Counted from the first letter of the stretch, positions 37,655 to 48,600 are shown. The stretch: DNA of 64,000 bases from an uncultured Microcaldota archaeon (GCA_903828955.1 CAIKOA010000018.1:1-64000), one strand, 5' to 3'. Numbers and translations: made by a program. Notes: generated by a model not told the origin, from the sequence alone.

Positions 37655-37697
37655 TAGACTTTTTTGCCAGCGTAAATGCAGGGGGACAAAAAAGTCT
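37655..37697. repeat. Inverted repeat AGACTTTTTTG / CAAAAAAGTCT abutting the tRNA 3' end
   Basis: 11-bp perfect arms (37655-37665 and 37687-37697), 21-nt spacer. Confidence 0.7.
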
Positions 37698-37769
37698 AGC
37701 CCCGCCCGGATTCGAACCGGGGTCAGAAGGTCCAAAGCCTCCTATCCTTGGCCACTAGACGACGGGGCT
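37697..37769 (-). tRNA. tRNA-Gln (anticodon TTG)
   Basis: Cloverleaf folds: AGCCCCG/CGGGGCT acceptor, CCCGG-TTCGAAT-CCGGG T arm, GGAGG-CTTTGGA-CCTTC anticodon arm; CCA not encoded. Confidence 0.9.
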
Positions 37770-37832
37770 GCTGGAAGGAATTTATATTTTAAGGGCGCAC
37801 TTATTTTTAAACCTGAACTTTGAATGTGCGTT

Positions 37833-38327
37833 ATGGAGAATGTGCTCCAAAAGCTCCAGAAGGGAAAGGTCGAGGAGGTCCGCGCGACCGCGCGCGAACT
37901 TATCCGCAAGAGCCGCGACGACCCCGAAGGCTGGTTCCTGATGGGGATGGTTTCCCACTACAAGGGGAACGAGGGTTATGCGCTGGAATGCTTTGAGCGC
38001 GCGCTTTATCTGCAGAAATCCGAGAAATTCCACAAGGCAAAGAGCATTGCGCACATGGCTCTCTTTGAGTTTGAGGAGGCTGCGGAGGATTTGAAGAAGG
38101 CCCTTGCGATGAATAAGGATCCGGAATCCCACTTCCTTCTTTCCATTGCGCTCATGTTCCTGAGCCACCCGGAGGCGTCCGACCAGATGCTCGAGGCATA
38201 CAGGCTAAACCCTGGGAAAACAAGGGAGATGCTCCAGAACTTCTTCCGCGCATTCTTCAGGGACGACCCGTCTATTCCGGAGAAGGAAAAGAAGGAAATA
38301 ATGAGGATTCTTTCTGGGGAAAAGTAA
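37833..38327 (+). CDS. TPR-like protein
   Basis: TPR-like helical repeats (DDPEGWFLMGMVSHYKGNEGYALECFERALYL). Confidence 0.6.
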   Translation: MENVLQKLQKGKVEEVRATARELIRKSRDDPEGWFLMGMVSHYKGNEGYALECFERALYLQKSEKFHKAKSIAHMALFEFEEAAEDLKKALAMNKDPESHFLLSIALMFLSHPEASDQMLEAYRLNPGKTREMLQNFFRAFFRDDPSIPEKEKKEIMRILSGEK

Positions 38328-38420
38328 AAATCCTGCTTTTTTTCGTTTCCACTATTTTTCCACTAAATACCAACAATTAAATACTCTTTTTGAGTAAATA
38401 TATCATGGGGGTGATACGCC

Positions 38421-40064
38421 ATGGAAGCGAGAATAGTTCCGCAGGCTCCAGTTGGCGCGCCGCCCCTGCAGGAGTATAAGGAGTTCAGCCGCTCCCATAA
38501 GAGAAATTTTGAGAAGGTCGCCTGCCTGGCTGAAAAATTGCATTCACATGGCTTCACTCCCATTGTTGGCTCCGCGAGGGTGAAGTGGCTCCTTGCGGAG
38601 AGGGGAATGCACTCTGTCTTCAACCCTTTTGTCGCAAATGAAAATGAAATCATATTGAACAGGGCAAGGGCTTGCGCAGACTCCAATTTCTTCGTGTTCC
38701 TTGGCTTTGATGCGGTGCATGCGCTTGCTTTCTTCACAGACCCCGAAAGAGGCGCAAAGGGGCGCTCACTAACCAAGGAGGAACTGATGAGAAGAAGCGT
38801 CTCTCTTGCAAACGACAAAAAGCCAGGGGAGGAGTGGGCTGCCGGGGTGGCTGCAGAGGCGCTCTTGGTTTCGGAAAAGAAGCCCAGGAACACCTTTTAT
38901 GCGATCGAGCACGGCCACTGGGGAGAGAACAAAGATATGGACGACGGCGTTTCCCCGCGCAAAGACGTAATACGGCAGATGATGCTCTGGCATTATGACA
39001 TTGACGCGACCGGCTACCACAACTGGATCGATTCTGGCGCGCTTGCGGACATAACGCTTAGGGAGAAGGCTGTGGGGATTGTGAAGGTGCCCTCGCTGGA
39101 ACTGACACTGCCCTTTGGGCTCGGGAGCCTCAACGACCCGCACTTCAACGTCTGGTTTGCGGGAAAGGAAATTGCAGAGGACTTTTACCAGAAATTCCTG
39201 AGAAGGCGGAAGATCACGAGGTTCCCTGGGATGGCCCCTGAAGTAGAGAAGAGGGCGGTGCTCGGGTACATTACCAAGATGAGGGATGAGGATGAGATTG
39301 CTTTCGGGGTCGCGCACCCTTCCTGCGTTGTGAAGGCAGGGGTTCCGCTCCGGATGGGAATCCTGAACCTGCTCACCGAGAAAACCAGTAAAGGCGCTCC
39401 CTATAGCTGGAGGGCAATCAAGGGCTTCATACATAAATATGCGGACGGGGTTGCCGCTTACAACCCTACAATTGATGATTATAAATTGCGCTTCAGGGAG
39501 AAATCCGTCCAGAAATACTTTGAGGACGAAGTATGGAACGAGGTTTCTTTGGGGATAGGAAAGCTGAATGGAGAAGAGGCCCAGGGGATTGACGGGTATA
39601 ATGATGGAGTTCCCGGGCAGGTAAGGGAAAACAACGTTAACATGGCCATTGCAAAGGCGATGAAAAAGGATTATGGAAAGTTCCCCTATTTCGACCACGA
39701 TACGCACAACTATGCGCCCTTCCGTTTTGAGCGCGCGGTTTCCCCGCTTGCCTACGGGAGGAACACGATAACCTTCAATGATGCGGCCGCATTTATGGAG
39801 CTTCGAAAGAACGGCGGGCTCACCTCTTCTGATTTTGTGAAAATACTCCGGGGAAAGGGCTACAGGGGCCTTCCTGTTGAGATTGGGATGGATACCTTCC
39901 TTGAATTGCACAAGGGAAGGCTCCGGCCTGTGGAGGCGCGCAGGAGCCCATTCTACGGACTATTAGGCTTTGGAAACGATATCTACCACGGATGGATAAA
40001 TGTGAAGTATGCGGCGCTGGAAGGCTGGAGAAGGCTAAGGAAGGCTGCGGCAGCGGCTCCCTAG
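38421..40064 (+). CDS. Divergent PHP-superfamily-like protein (tentative)
   Basis: WHYDIDATGYHNWIDSGALADITLREKAVGIVKVPSLELTLPF..DPHFNVWF and FGVAHPSC..GVAAYNP resemble the order of PHP metal-site motifs. Confidence 0.4.
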   Translation: MEARIVPQAPVGAPPLQEYKEFSRSHKRNFEKVACLAEKLHSHGFTPIVGSARVKWLLAERGMHSVFNPFVANENEIILNRARACADSNFFVFLGFDAVHALAFFTDPERGAKGRSLTKEELMRRSVSLANDKKPGEEWAAGVAAEALLVSEKKPRNTFYAIEHGHWGENKDMDDGVSPRKDVIRQMMLWHYDIDATGYHNWIDSGALADITLREKAVGIVKVPSLELTLPFGLGSLNDPHFNVWFAGKEIAEDFYQKFLRRRKITRFPGMAPEVEKRAVLGYITKMRDEDEIAFGVAHPSCVVKAGVPLRMGILNLLTEKTSKGAPYSWRAIKGFIHKYADGVAAYNPTIDDYKLRFREKSVQKYFEDEVWNEVSLGIGKLNGEEAQGIDGYNDGVPGQVRENNVNMAIAKAMKKDYGKFPYFDHDTHNYAPFRFERAVSPLAYGRNTITFNDAAAFMELRKNGGLTSSDFVKILRGKGYRGLPVEIGMDTFLELHKGRLRPVEARRSPFYGLLGFGNDIYHGWINVKYAALEGWRRLRKAAAAAP

Positions 40065-40104
40065 CGTTCTATTCTAATTGTTTTTCCTTCAATATTTTTC
40101 CTGT

Positions 40105-41136
40105 ATGCGGATAACACACTTTGACCGCAAGAGCGGGGAGATGAAAATTTCAATCGAAACGCTGGAGGACCTCTGGCACCTTGAGCGTGTGCTCCGCCCA
40201 AAAGACAGGGTGGAGGCGCGGACATTGCGCAGCGTGAAATTCGGGGAAGGGAAAGAGGAGAAGAAGCCGGTAACTATTCTTCTTGAAGTGGATTCTGCGG
40301 AATTTGCGGAATCCGCAAATAGATTGCGGGTGGGCGGGAAGATAATTTCCGGAGAACCGGAAGAATTCATACAGATCGGGCGCCACCACACTTTCGATTT
40401 CGAGGCTTCGGATAAATTGAAAATCATAAAGGAATGGAAAAACTACGAAGTGGACAGGCTCCAGAAGGCTGTGGAGCAGAGCAAGAAGCCTCTTGTGCGG
40501 ATTGTTGTGATGGATGAGAGCGATGCGACCACGGCAATTTTGCGCGGGTATGGGGTTTCCTATGGGCCGGAAATACGGTGCATGGGGAGCAAGCGGGAAG
40601 GGAATTATGAAGAGAAGGTGAGAATGTATTTTGGGGAAATTTCTTCTTATATTTCCAAATACCCGGAGAGATTTATAGTTGCGGGGCCGGGATTTGCAAA
40701 AGACGGGCTTAAGGAATTCATTAAGGAAAAATATCCGGAATTGCTTTCCAGGATTTCTTTTGAGAACTGCTCGACTTCCGAAAAAAGCGGAGTTAATGAG
40801 CTTTTGAAAAGAGGGGTTGTCGCAAAAATCGCTGGCGAAGCGCAGCTCGAGAAAGAGGAGAAGCTTTTTGAGGAATTCATGATGCACCTGAACAAGGACG
40901 ACGGGCTTGCGGCTTATGGGAAGAAGCAGGTGCGGAGTGCGGTTGAGTGCAAGGCGGTCTCCATTCTTCTTGTTTTGGATGAGAACCTGCGCAAGGATGA
41001 GGAAGTCGAGGCGATTGCTGAGCTTGCGGAGAAAAACCGGGCGGAATTGATGTTTTTCTCTTTGGAAAGCAATGGCGGGCAGAAGCTGAAGGGGTTTAGC
41101 GGGATTGCGGCGCTTCTGCGCTTCAGGCTGGATTAG
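40105..41136 (+). CDS. pelA: Pelota (Dom34) mRNA surveillance protein
   Basis: MRITHFDRKSGEMKISIETLEDLWHLERVLRPKDRVEARTLRSVKF; eRF1-like domains 2 and 3. Confidence 0.92.
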   Translation: MRITHFDRKSGEMKISIETLEDLWHLERVLRPKDRVEARTLRSVKFGEGKEEKKPVTILLEVDSAEFAESANRLRVGGKIISGEPEEFIQIGRHHTFDFEASDKLKIIKEWKNYEVDRLQKAVEQSKKPLVRIVVMDESDATTAILRGYGVSYGPEIRCMGSKREGNYEEKVRMYFGEISSYISKYPERFIVAGPGFAKDGLKEFIKEKYPELLSRISFENCSTSEKSGVNELLKRGVVAKIAGEAQLEKEEKLFEEFMMHLNKDDGLAAYGKKQVRSAVECKAVSILLVLDENLRKDEEVEAIAELAEKNRAELMFFSLESNGGQKLKGFSGIAALLRFRLD

Positions 41137-41159
41137 AAATTAGAAAAATAAAGAGTATT

Positions 41160-41474
41160 TTAAAGCGAAGAGGAAACCATCGAGAGGTATTCCTTTGCAG
41201 AATCAAGGGTTTCCTTTCCCTTTTGGGTGAGAGTATAGTATTTCCGCCTTCCCTTTTCTTTTGCCGCAATCAGTTTCTCGAATTCCAGCATGTGGAGGAC
41301 GATGTAGACCATCACCCTGCTGCACTTGAAGCCGAACCTCCGCTCCATTTCAGCCGGAAGGGTGTATGCGTACGCCTCCCCGTCCTTTTTGAGAATTGAC
41401 ATTACATATAGCCAGAGGTTCTCGGAAGTGAGATGGCGTTTTAAGCGCTTAAAGGGGCGGGTGGATGTGCTCAT
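41160..41474 (-). CDS. PadR/winged-helix-like transcriptional regulator
   Basis: MSILKKDGEAYAYTLPAEMERRFGFKCSRVMVYIVLHMLEFEKLIAAKEKGRRKYYTLTQKGKE. Confidence 0.8.
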   Translation of the reverse strand: MSTSTRPFKRLKRHLTSENLWLYVMSILKKDGEAYAYTLPAEMERRFGFKCSRVMVYIVLHMLEFEKLIAAKEKGRRKYYTLTQKGKETLDSAKEYLSMVSSSL

Positions 41475-41485
41475 AAGGGATTACC

Positions 41486-44400
41486 TCATTCCTCTGGCCC
41501 TGTTTTAGGCTTTCTCTTTTTTTCTTCTGCAAGCCTCGCCCTTTCTGCTTTCCCCTCTTCCTCTGCTGCGAATGGATCCTGGGGCTTTCCCCTCCGTGCC
41601 TCGGGTATCCCGCTGTCAATCAGGGCAAGCGTCTTCTCATATTTTTCCTTCTCGTCTTTATCATAGAAAGCACGCGCGGCATCTGGCGTTGCGGATTTCT
41701 CCTGCGCTTCTTCTTTCCTTGAGGCCTCGGAAGGCTCGGTCGGGTATGCGCGGCCGTTTTCTATGGAAATTCTCTCTTCCACGGAGCGGTAGTCTTCCGA
41801 CCTCTGCTGATCCAATGTAATAATCCCTTTTGGAGGAGGGCCACTGGGAACTTCTGGAATATTGTCATGCATGGTGGTCAATAGGTTTTCGATTGCTTTG
41901 TTGGCCTTGGCAGGATCGCCGCTTTGAACGTCTTTAACCAGTGCTTCGGATTGCTCAACCGCGGTTTCGTATTGCCCTTTAGCCACCAGTTTGCCATCTT
42001 TTCCATATTCGTTTGTAACCGGAGGAACGTCGGGAATTGCTATTTTTCCTCCGCCTTCCGCTACCTGCCCAAGTAGATGATTACGAATAGTCTCGTCCCT
42101 GTAAATGCTTTCTTTTGCTTCACCCTCTGCAATCCTTGATTCCTTGGGAATTGATTTATCCGCCATCGCTTCTAATTCTCCAGAAGCCTTTGCTCCTTTA
42201 GCTCCCTCATTTATCTGCTCCATTTGGCTTGCATCCATATGGTATTGATTTCCAAGGTATGAATTCACATATTCTGCGGAAAGCTGCTGGGCAATGGCTT
42301 CCTTTTCCTTTCCTCCTTTTTCCAGCTCTTTGTATGCTTCCGTGATCGCTAAGCATTGCGGAATCTTTTTGTCGTCCAGTATCCCGAGGGACTTGTCGAT
42401 TGCCGCTCTTTTTTGCAACTCTTCATTTGAAATGAGGCCGAGGCCTTCCGCGCTATTGGTAATCGCGGCTTCCAGCGCGAATTTGTCGCGCGTCTCATTA
42501 GTAAGCGGTTCCCCCTTGGCAGATGCCGTCCTGGTTTCTACATAGAGCACATTATCGTCCCTTATTACTGCGGAACTGGCCAATCTATCAGCTTCTACCG
42601 CAGCAACATATTCGCGGACCCCCTCTGCGTTCTTAACCGTCTCCGCAAGCTTTTCACTGCCCTTGGAATTCTCGGTAATGAGCTTCTCGATCCCCGGGGT
42701 CTTCCCTTCCCCGGATACCACGCCATCTATTTTTTGTGCGCATGCTCTTGAAAGATTTTGGTTCCCGTTTTCATCGGCCTGGTGCCCCACAACGCCAAGT
42801 ACGAGCAGGCCCTGCCCTGCAACTTCCGCAGCGCCATCCTTGCCCGGGGCCTTGAGGGATTCTCCAAACTGCTGGTCGAATTTTCCGCTTTGAACGAATG
42901 AGCCAAGCGCTGCAGACATTTTCTGGGCTTCCCCGCTGTCCCCGCTTTCCTTCATATACATTGCGGCTTTGTATGCCTCCTGGAGGGTTGCTTGCCCTGT
43001 GGTAAGCTTCTTCTCAAGCTCTTCGGCTTTTTTACTATCCATCTCTTTTATTTCCTTCTTCATTTCCGCAGAAGCCTCCTTGGAATCGGCAACAGATTCA
43101 AGCGAACTGGATAAGCCAGCTATCTTTTCTTGTGCCACCATCTGGCTTGCAGCCTTTCGTGCTAGGTCAAGAGGCGCGAGGACCGCGGTCTTCTCCGCAT
43201 CGATCTGGCTTCTAATTTCCTCCTTAGTGCCCTTGAAAACTTTGTCGACCGTCTTTCCGGTCGCCGGATCCGTGGTCTGGGCTGTAACTCGCTTTTCGGT
43301 TACCGGGTCCACGTAAGAAAGGGTCACGCCCACAACCTTTCCATTCTCCTTAGCTTCGGTTTCTTTGAAGGTTGCCTTGGTATCGCTTATTGCCCTATTG
43401 AATGAATCCAACGCACCCTGGGTATTCTTTATTGAATTATCAAGTTTTGTGTATAATCCGTCAAATGTGGTTACCCAGACCTTTTCGGGCTTGCCCGTGT
43501 CTTTTCCGTTCTCGTCTTTCTGATTGACGACCTTGCCATTAGCGTCCTTCTTGTCTGTCTGGACCTGGATTCCGTTAACGAGCCAGCTGAATATGGGGCT
43601 TCCGGAGAGCAGCTTGAGGGCAAAAGCACCGCTGATTGCCCCGAGCGTCAGGCCGATTTGTTTGCCAATTGAAAGATCCTTAAACCCAACTACTTGGACA
43701 ATAGACTGGTTCTTTGACATTTCCATCTGCGTCATGGTTCCTTTTGTTCCGGCCCCTGTAACACTCTGTCCTGCCTGGGTTCCAGTCCCTGCCTTGCCTT
43801 TGGTCATTTCCTTTGCTGAGACTCCCGCGCCGGACCGGCCGGCGAGGCTAATGCCCTTAATTGTGCCTCCCAGCCCCTGCGCCTTTCCTCCGATTGTAAA
43901 GCCGGGCATTTTTCCTTCGGTTCTTGCAGAGCCTGTCTTCATGCTTACCTGGCTTTTGCCATCTGCGCCCTTTTTGGACATCCCTATTCCGCTCTGGATT
44001 ACGCTTACCGCGCTTCCAACCATCGAGTTGACGTTCCAGTTCATTCCCCTCGGCCTGAGCGCCCTTTCGGGGGCGCGCTTGTAGCGCGGGGCATATAGGG
44101 AAAACATTTCAAACGGGTTCCTCCCGCTTGCGAACATTGCCGCGGAAAGGAGCCCGAATATCACAAGGATCGGGAAGCAGAGCTGGAATGCGAATTCCAC
44201 GCCCATCAGTTTGGGTTTGGGCGGGATCGAAACGCTATCTATGGACGGGTAGATGGGAGGGGTATTTGCAACGTTCTTGAAAATGACTTTTGCCTGCTCT
44301 GGCCAGGGCGAAGGCCAGCTTAAGCCGGAAGTTGTCGGGCAGGGCTCTACATCCGTATAATGCTTGATACTCTGGTCGTTGAGGCATGTCGGGATGAGGC

Positions 44401-45640
44401 AGCCCTCGCTAACGTCCGAGCAGCAGAAAATGAGCGTTATCTTGCAGCCCAAATCATCGCAAAACTTATAGTTGGGGTCGGAATAGTTGAAATATGCGTT
44501 CCCCGAAGCGTCTGTCGCCATCCTGCAGGTCTTCTTCTTGGTCAGGTCCAAAGAGACCACCTGCACGAAAACCGTCGCGTCGCTCACAACCGGCCTTGAG
44601 CCGTCTTCGTTCTCAACAATGAGCGTGGTGCCGACCTCTTCCTCATCAAGCCTCGGGTCAAGGAACATCCTGGAGACCACGGAATCGTTTGAGGGGCAGC
44701 TATCGCAGAATGAAACGCGCCTGGTGGTGAGCGTGCCGCTTTTGATTGGCTGTATATTTATTATGAATGCGCTCTTTGCCACGCAGCAGTGCAGGGTCGA
44801 GCAGACCTCGCCTTCTGCGCAATCCGTGTCTTTAGCGCATTGGGTGCATGTGAAGAGGCAGATATTTCCTACGCAATCCATGAGCGGCGGGCAGTCCCCG
44901 TTGGAAACGCATTCCACGCAGTTCCCGTTCAGGCATACCCCTGATGGGCAGTCCTCATTGCTAGTGCAGGGGGATATTACGCATTCCCCGTCCGCATTGC
45001 AGGTCTGGCCTAGCGGGCAGTCCTTGCCCGGGCCGCATGCGGGGGTAATGCAGGAACCGTCCTTGCAGATCTGCCCTTCGGGGCACGTGAAATCTGCAGG
45101 GCAGTGGGGTGTCTGGCAGATTCCGTTCTTGCAGACCTGGCCCCCTGGGCAGGGAACCGCGGTCGAGCATTCGGATTTCTGGCAAATCCCGTCTGAGCAT
45201 ATATATCCTTCCGGGCAGTCCGCATTATTTGTGCATCCGCCTGTGGAGGGCGAGCAAACCCCGTTCAGGCAAACTTCCCCGGATTTGCAATCTGAATCGT
45301 TTTTGCAGCCCGTGCATACTCCGTTCACGCATTTCCCGGCCGGGCAGGGTTTTTCACCCGAGCATTCCCCGTTCTTGCACTGGCCGTTTATGCAGACCTG
45401 CCCTGGTGGGCAGTCCGCATCATGGGCGCACGTTCCCGCAGGGACGCAGAGGCCGTTCAGGCATATCTGGCCTGAGGGGCAATCCGCAGTGCCGTTGCAG
45501 GGAATTCCGCCACCGCCCCCGGCGCCGCCTCCTCCTCCTGCGCCTCCGGAAAATCCCCCGGCCGCAAAATAAAGGAGCATGAGTATGATGAAAAGAACGA
45601 TTACCCCAACGATACTCTGGTCACGGTCCATTGCATACAC
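41486..45640 (-). CDS. Giant Cys-rich repeat surface protein with TM segments and long charged C-terminal region
   Basis: N-terminal TM, about ten CPxGxxCxNGxC units, internal TM segments, then ~800 aa Lys/Glu/Ala-rich; last gene of the operon. Confidence 0.8.
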   Translation of the reverse strand: MYAMDRDQSIVGVIVLFIILMLLYFAAGGFSGGAGGGGGAGGGGGIPCNGTADCPSGQICLNGLCVPAGTCAHDADCPPGQVCINGQCKNGECSGEKPCPAGKCVNGVCTGCKNDSDCKSGEVCLNGVCSPSTGGCTNNADCPEGYICSDGICQKSECSTAVPCPGGQVCKNGICQTPHCPADFTCPEGQICKDGSCITPACGPGKDCPLGQTCNADGECVISPCTSNEDCPSGVCLNGNCVECVSNGDCPPLMDCVGNICLFTCTQCAKDTDCAEGEVCSTLHCCVAKSAFIINIQPIKSGTLTTRRVSFCDSCPSNDSVVSRMFLDPRLDEEEVGTTLIVENEDGSRPVVSDATVFVQVVSLDLTKKKTCRMATDASGNAYFNYSDPNYKFCDDLGCKITLIFCCSDVSEGCLIPTCLNDQSIKHYTDVEPCPTTSGLSWPSPWPEQAKVIFKNVANTPPIYPSIDSVSIPPKPKLMGVEFAFQLCFPILVIFGLLSAAMFASGRNPFEMFSLYAPRYKRAPERALRPRGMNWNVNSMVGSAVSVIQSGIGMSKKGADGKSQVSMKTGSARTEGKMPGFTIGGKAQGLGGTIKGISLAGRSGAGVSAKEMTKGKAGTGTQAGQSVTGAGTKGTMTQMEMSKNQSIVQVVGFKDLSIGKQIGLTLGAISGAFALKLLSGSPIFSWLVNGIQVQTDKKDANGKVVNQKDENGKDTGKPEKVWVTTFDGLYTKLDNSIKNTQGALDSFNRAISDTKATFKETEAKENGKVVGVTLSYVDPVTEKRVTAQTTDPATGKTVDKVFKGTKEEIRSQIDAEKTAVLAPLDLARKAASQMVAQEKIAGLSSSLESVADSKEASAEMKKEIKEMDSKKAEELEKKLTTGQATLQEAYKAAMYMKESGDSGEAQKMSAALGSFVQSGKFDQQFGESLKAPGKDGAAEVAGQGLLVLGVVGHQADENGNQNLSRACAQKIDGVVSGEGKTPGIEKLITENSKGSEKLAETVKNAEGVREYVAAVEADRLASSAVIRDDNVLYVETRTASAKGEPLTNETRDKFALEAAITNSAEGLGLISNEELQKRAAIDKSLGILDDKKIPQCLAITEAYKELEKGGKEKEAIAQQLSAEYVNSYLGNQYHMDASQMEQINEGAKGAKASGELEAMADKSIPKESRIAEGEAKESIYRDETIRNHLLGQVAEGGGKIAIPDVPPVTNEYGKDGKLVAKGQYETAVEQSEALVKDVQSGDPAKANKAIENLLTTMHDNIPEVPSGPPPKGIITLDQQRSEDYRSVEERISIENGRAYPTEPSEASRKEEAQEKSATPDAARAFYDKDEKEKYEKTLALIDSGIPEARRGKPQDPFAAEEEGKAERARLAEEKKRKPKTGPEE

Positions 45641-45665
45641 CTTTCATCCAATAAATTTAAACTTA

Positions 45666-48600
45666 TCATCCGCTTCCAACATATCTAACCGGCCCTACGG
45701 TTCCGGGGGGCGCGAAATCTTCGAAAACCGCGCTTGAGAACCTGCAGGACATCTGGTACTTGTCTATCGGAGGATTGTAGCCGCAGAACGAATCCATCAG
45801 CCCTGAGGCGGGATTGCACTCCACGGAAGTGTTCCCGTCCATTGGGAACACCGCGGGCAGGGAGTCATAGCTGTGCTGCTCGGATTTCTCGTAGGTCACC
45901 GTGTTGTTCTCAAGCAGGTCGAAGCACCATGTGAAATCATCCAGCGAAGAGATCACGTCCCTATATCCCTGGGGGCTGCCTGCAACATCCCCCACCTTGT
46001 ATATTAGCGTATCGTTGGTTCCGTTGTCGTAAACAACATCGCATATTATCCCATTCTCGTATGCGGACGGGCTCGGCTCCTGGCATAGGTCCTTCCTGAT
46101 GCAGTTGTCCGGCCATTTCATTGATGCGCCGGGAGTGTATCCGTCGCAGGTCTGGGTGCTCCTGCCCTTGTACCTCCCGTTGCAGAACTCAGGCTTGTCA
46201 ATGGCCGAGCAGGGGACGCAGTCGCAGGTGTCCTTCTCCGGGACCTCTATGTAGTAGGTCATGATGGAGTGGCCCGCGAATTTCCTTGCCGCGGTGAATA
46301 CCCCCCCGAAGAATTCATCCCTGTATCCGGCGGCATAAGTTTCGCCTCCTTTGCTGATGTCGTTGCGTATTCCGTTGTATTCGCCTATCGTGTCGTCCCA
46401 CTTACCATATATCAGCCCGATGTAGCCGCTCTGGACAAGGTCCTTTGCGTGGTTTCCCATGTATGTCATGAAGCGGCCCCCGTTCTCGTGGTCCCAGCAG
46501 TCGCCGGTCCGGTTTATCGTGAAATCGGTGACCACTATCGGCTTCCCGAAGCGCTGCAGCACCACGCGGCCGAACTCGGTCATGTTCGAGAGGATTGCGC
46601 TAAAGCGCGCGTCCTCGTCTTTTATTTTGCAGTAGTCGTCCCCGTCCCTCAGCTGGATGTTCATCGAGATTACGTCGATGTCTGCCAAGCGCAACTTATT
46701 GCAAACATAGTCTTTCGGGGCGCCTTCGATGCAATTAATATCATCGTAGTGGCAATCGTATAGATTGTCGCATTTGTAGGTGACATCAAAGTCATCAATC
46801 GGTGTGCCGGTAGCTTCTTTTCCTATGGGCAGCCCTGTTGGCGAAAGCACGTCTTTCATTCCCGGATTGGCGATGTATTCGAAAACCAGCGAGAGCTCCC
46901 TCATCCTCTGCTTCATGTCGAAGTTGCCCTCCGGTGAGTCCTCAAAGGGCCCGTATCCGATTGCGACCGAAGTCATGCAGTTGGGGCACTGGAGGCGGGT
47001 TGCCTTCGCACGGTCATCTATGCTTGAATAAAATCCGACGTTACTGTTCGAGTAACAGCCATAATCGCTGCAATACCCGATTGGGAGCCCTCCGGGCAAA
47101 AGCTCGGGCATCTCTCCGGGCTTGCAGGGCTGGCCATCCTTGCATTTGATAAATAATGGCGGGGATTTTTGCATCACAAGTATCGCGGCGCCTTCGTTTG
47201 TTATCGTGTTGCCAAGGAAGCTCCCTATCGAGTAGTATACGCAGCCATCTCCCTTGCCGCTCTCATTATCGCAATAGGTGGAGGAGCTTGTCGCATCCTT
47301 TGTGGGAATCGCAGCGAAAAGATAGCCCCTGTTCTGGTAAAGCTCCTTAATTAATTCAAATGTTGAATAATGCTGGTTTGGCGTCTTCGTGTGCGGATAC
47401 TCGTTGGTATCGAATACCACTGAGTAAGTTTGGTACGGGTTGTCAGGATCAGTCGTCGTAGAATCCGATCCCTCTGCCCAGAGGTTTCCGTCCGTTGCAA
47501 AAATGACCGGCTGGACGTTCCTTTTCATCAGGCTTTCCAGCTGCGTGTCGATGTAGAATGCGTTGGGATAGGTGTAAGGAAGGCCCTTCTGCCCGTATGG
47601 GGGGTCGGCGCCGCTGATGTCCGTGAAGAGATTATAACTGTTTGGATATGTGCACCCTTCCACGTTCGGGTCATCGTCCCAGTAGTAGCTTCCAACTTCA
47701 TAGCTGTTGTAGCCGTTCATCCCATAGGGTTCGAGCGAATAGTCCCCGAATGGGGCCCCATGGGAGATGCTTTTCTGAAAGAGGCTGTAGTAGTTCTGCG
47801 GTGTGTGGATGACCATATTCGGGCAATATGTGTTTCCGTACATCGTGTCGCTGGCGCTGGGGTCGAGGTTCGTATTGGATTCCATTGGGAGCGCGGTTAT
47901 CTCCTGCTTTGCCATGCCCAGATATCCACAGGATTCGCAAACCCCGTAATCCTTTATCTCGAGGTCGTCCCCGTTCTCGTTCAGCAGGCATTTTCCGATT
48001 GACCAGCGGCCGATGTCCTTGTGCCAGGTGGGCGCAATCACGATCATTGAGTCGGTTTCGGCGGCGCAGTCCTTGTCCATGTTTTCGCTGCCCTGCCTTG
48101 TGTGGCCTCCGGACTTGTAGATGTAGCAGCTCAGGCTCTGCGCGTCTTCCGCCTCTCCCAAATCAATATTAGAATCTTCGCTTAGAAGCGTGCAGAAGCC
48201 CTTGCCCGAATTAGCTGCGACTATCGTGCTGGAAACCAGTTCGCTTTGTTCTTTTCCCCCAAGCGCGAAGCCATCGGTCGAGTCCATCTGATCCTTCGCA
48301 TTGTTGCCATAGCACAGATAAATGTCGTCGAAGTACTTGTGCCCGTTTTCATCTGACCCGCTCATGCAGTTTTGTATGAACCTCGTTGCGCTTTTCCCTG
48401 CGCTGCCGAAGTCCCCAATGACAGTGGTGTTTTCGTCTGATTTGCCGCAGTTGGTGCCGCCATCGCAGCAGACAATGTATTTCTTGTCGCCCCTGCTGAA
48501 ATGCCAGCTTCCCATCCACCCGTCTGGGACGGCTCCGCAGGGGTCAAGGAGATAGGACATCATATATACGGTGTTGTAAATCTTATCTTTTTCTGCCGGG

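Noticed and set aside
37697-37769. tRNA-Gln as the attachment site of the 5' island's integrase
   Set aside because: It is ~30 kb from the integrase with extensive housekeeping genes between, and no tRNA-fragment repeat was seen near the island.
38769-39911. 380-aa minus-strand ORF opposite the PHP-like gene
   Set aside because: Shadow ORF; no recognisable motifs, while the plus-strand ORF has coherent protein features.
40150-40887. 245-aa minus-strand ORF antisense to pelA
   Set aside because: Shadow of Pelota coding sequence.
44487-45572. 361-aa plus-strand ORF (Pro/Gln/Ser-rich) antisense to the Cys-rich repeat gene
   Set aside because: Mirror-frame artefact of the repetitive minus-strand CPxGxxCxNGxC array; composition and repeat period follow the opposite coding strand.
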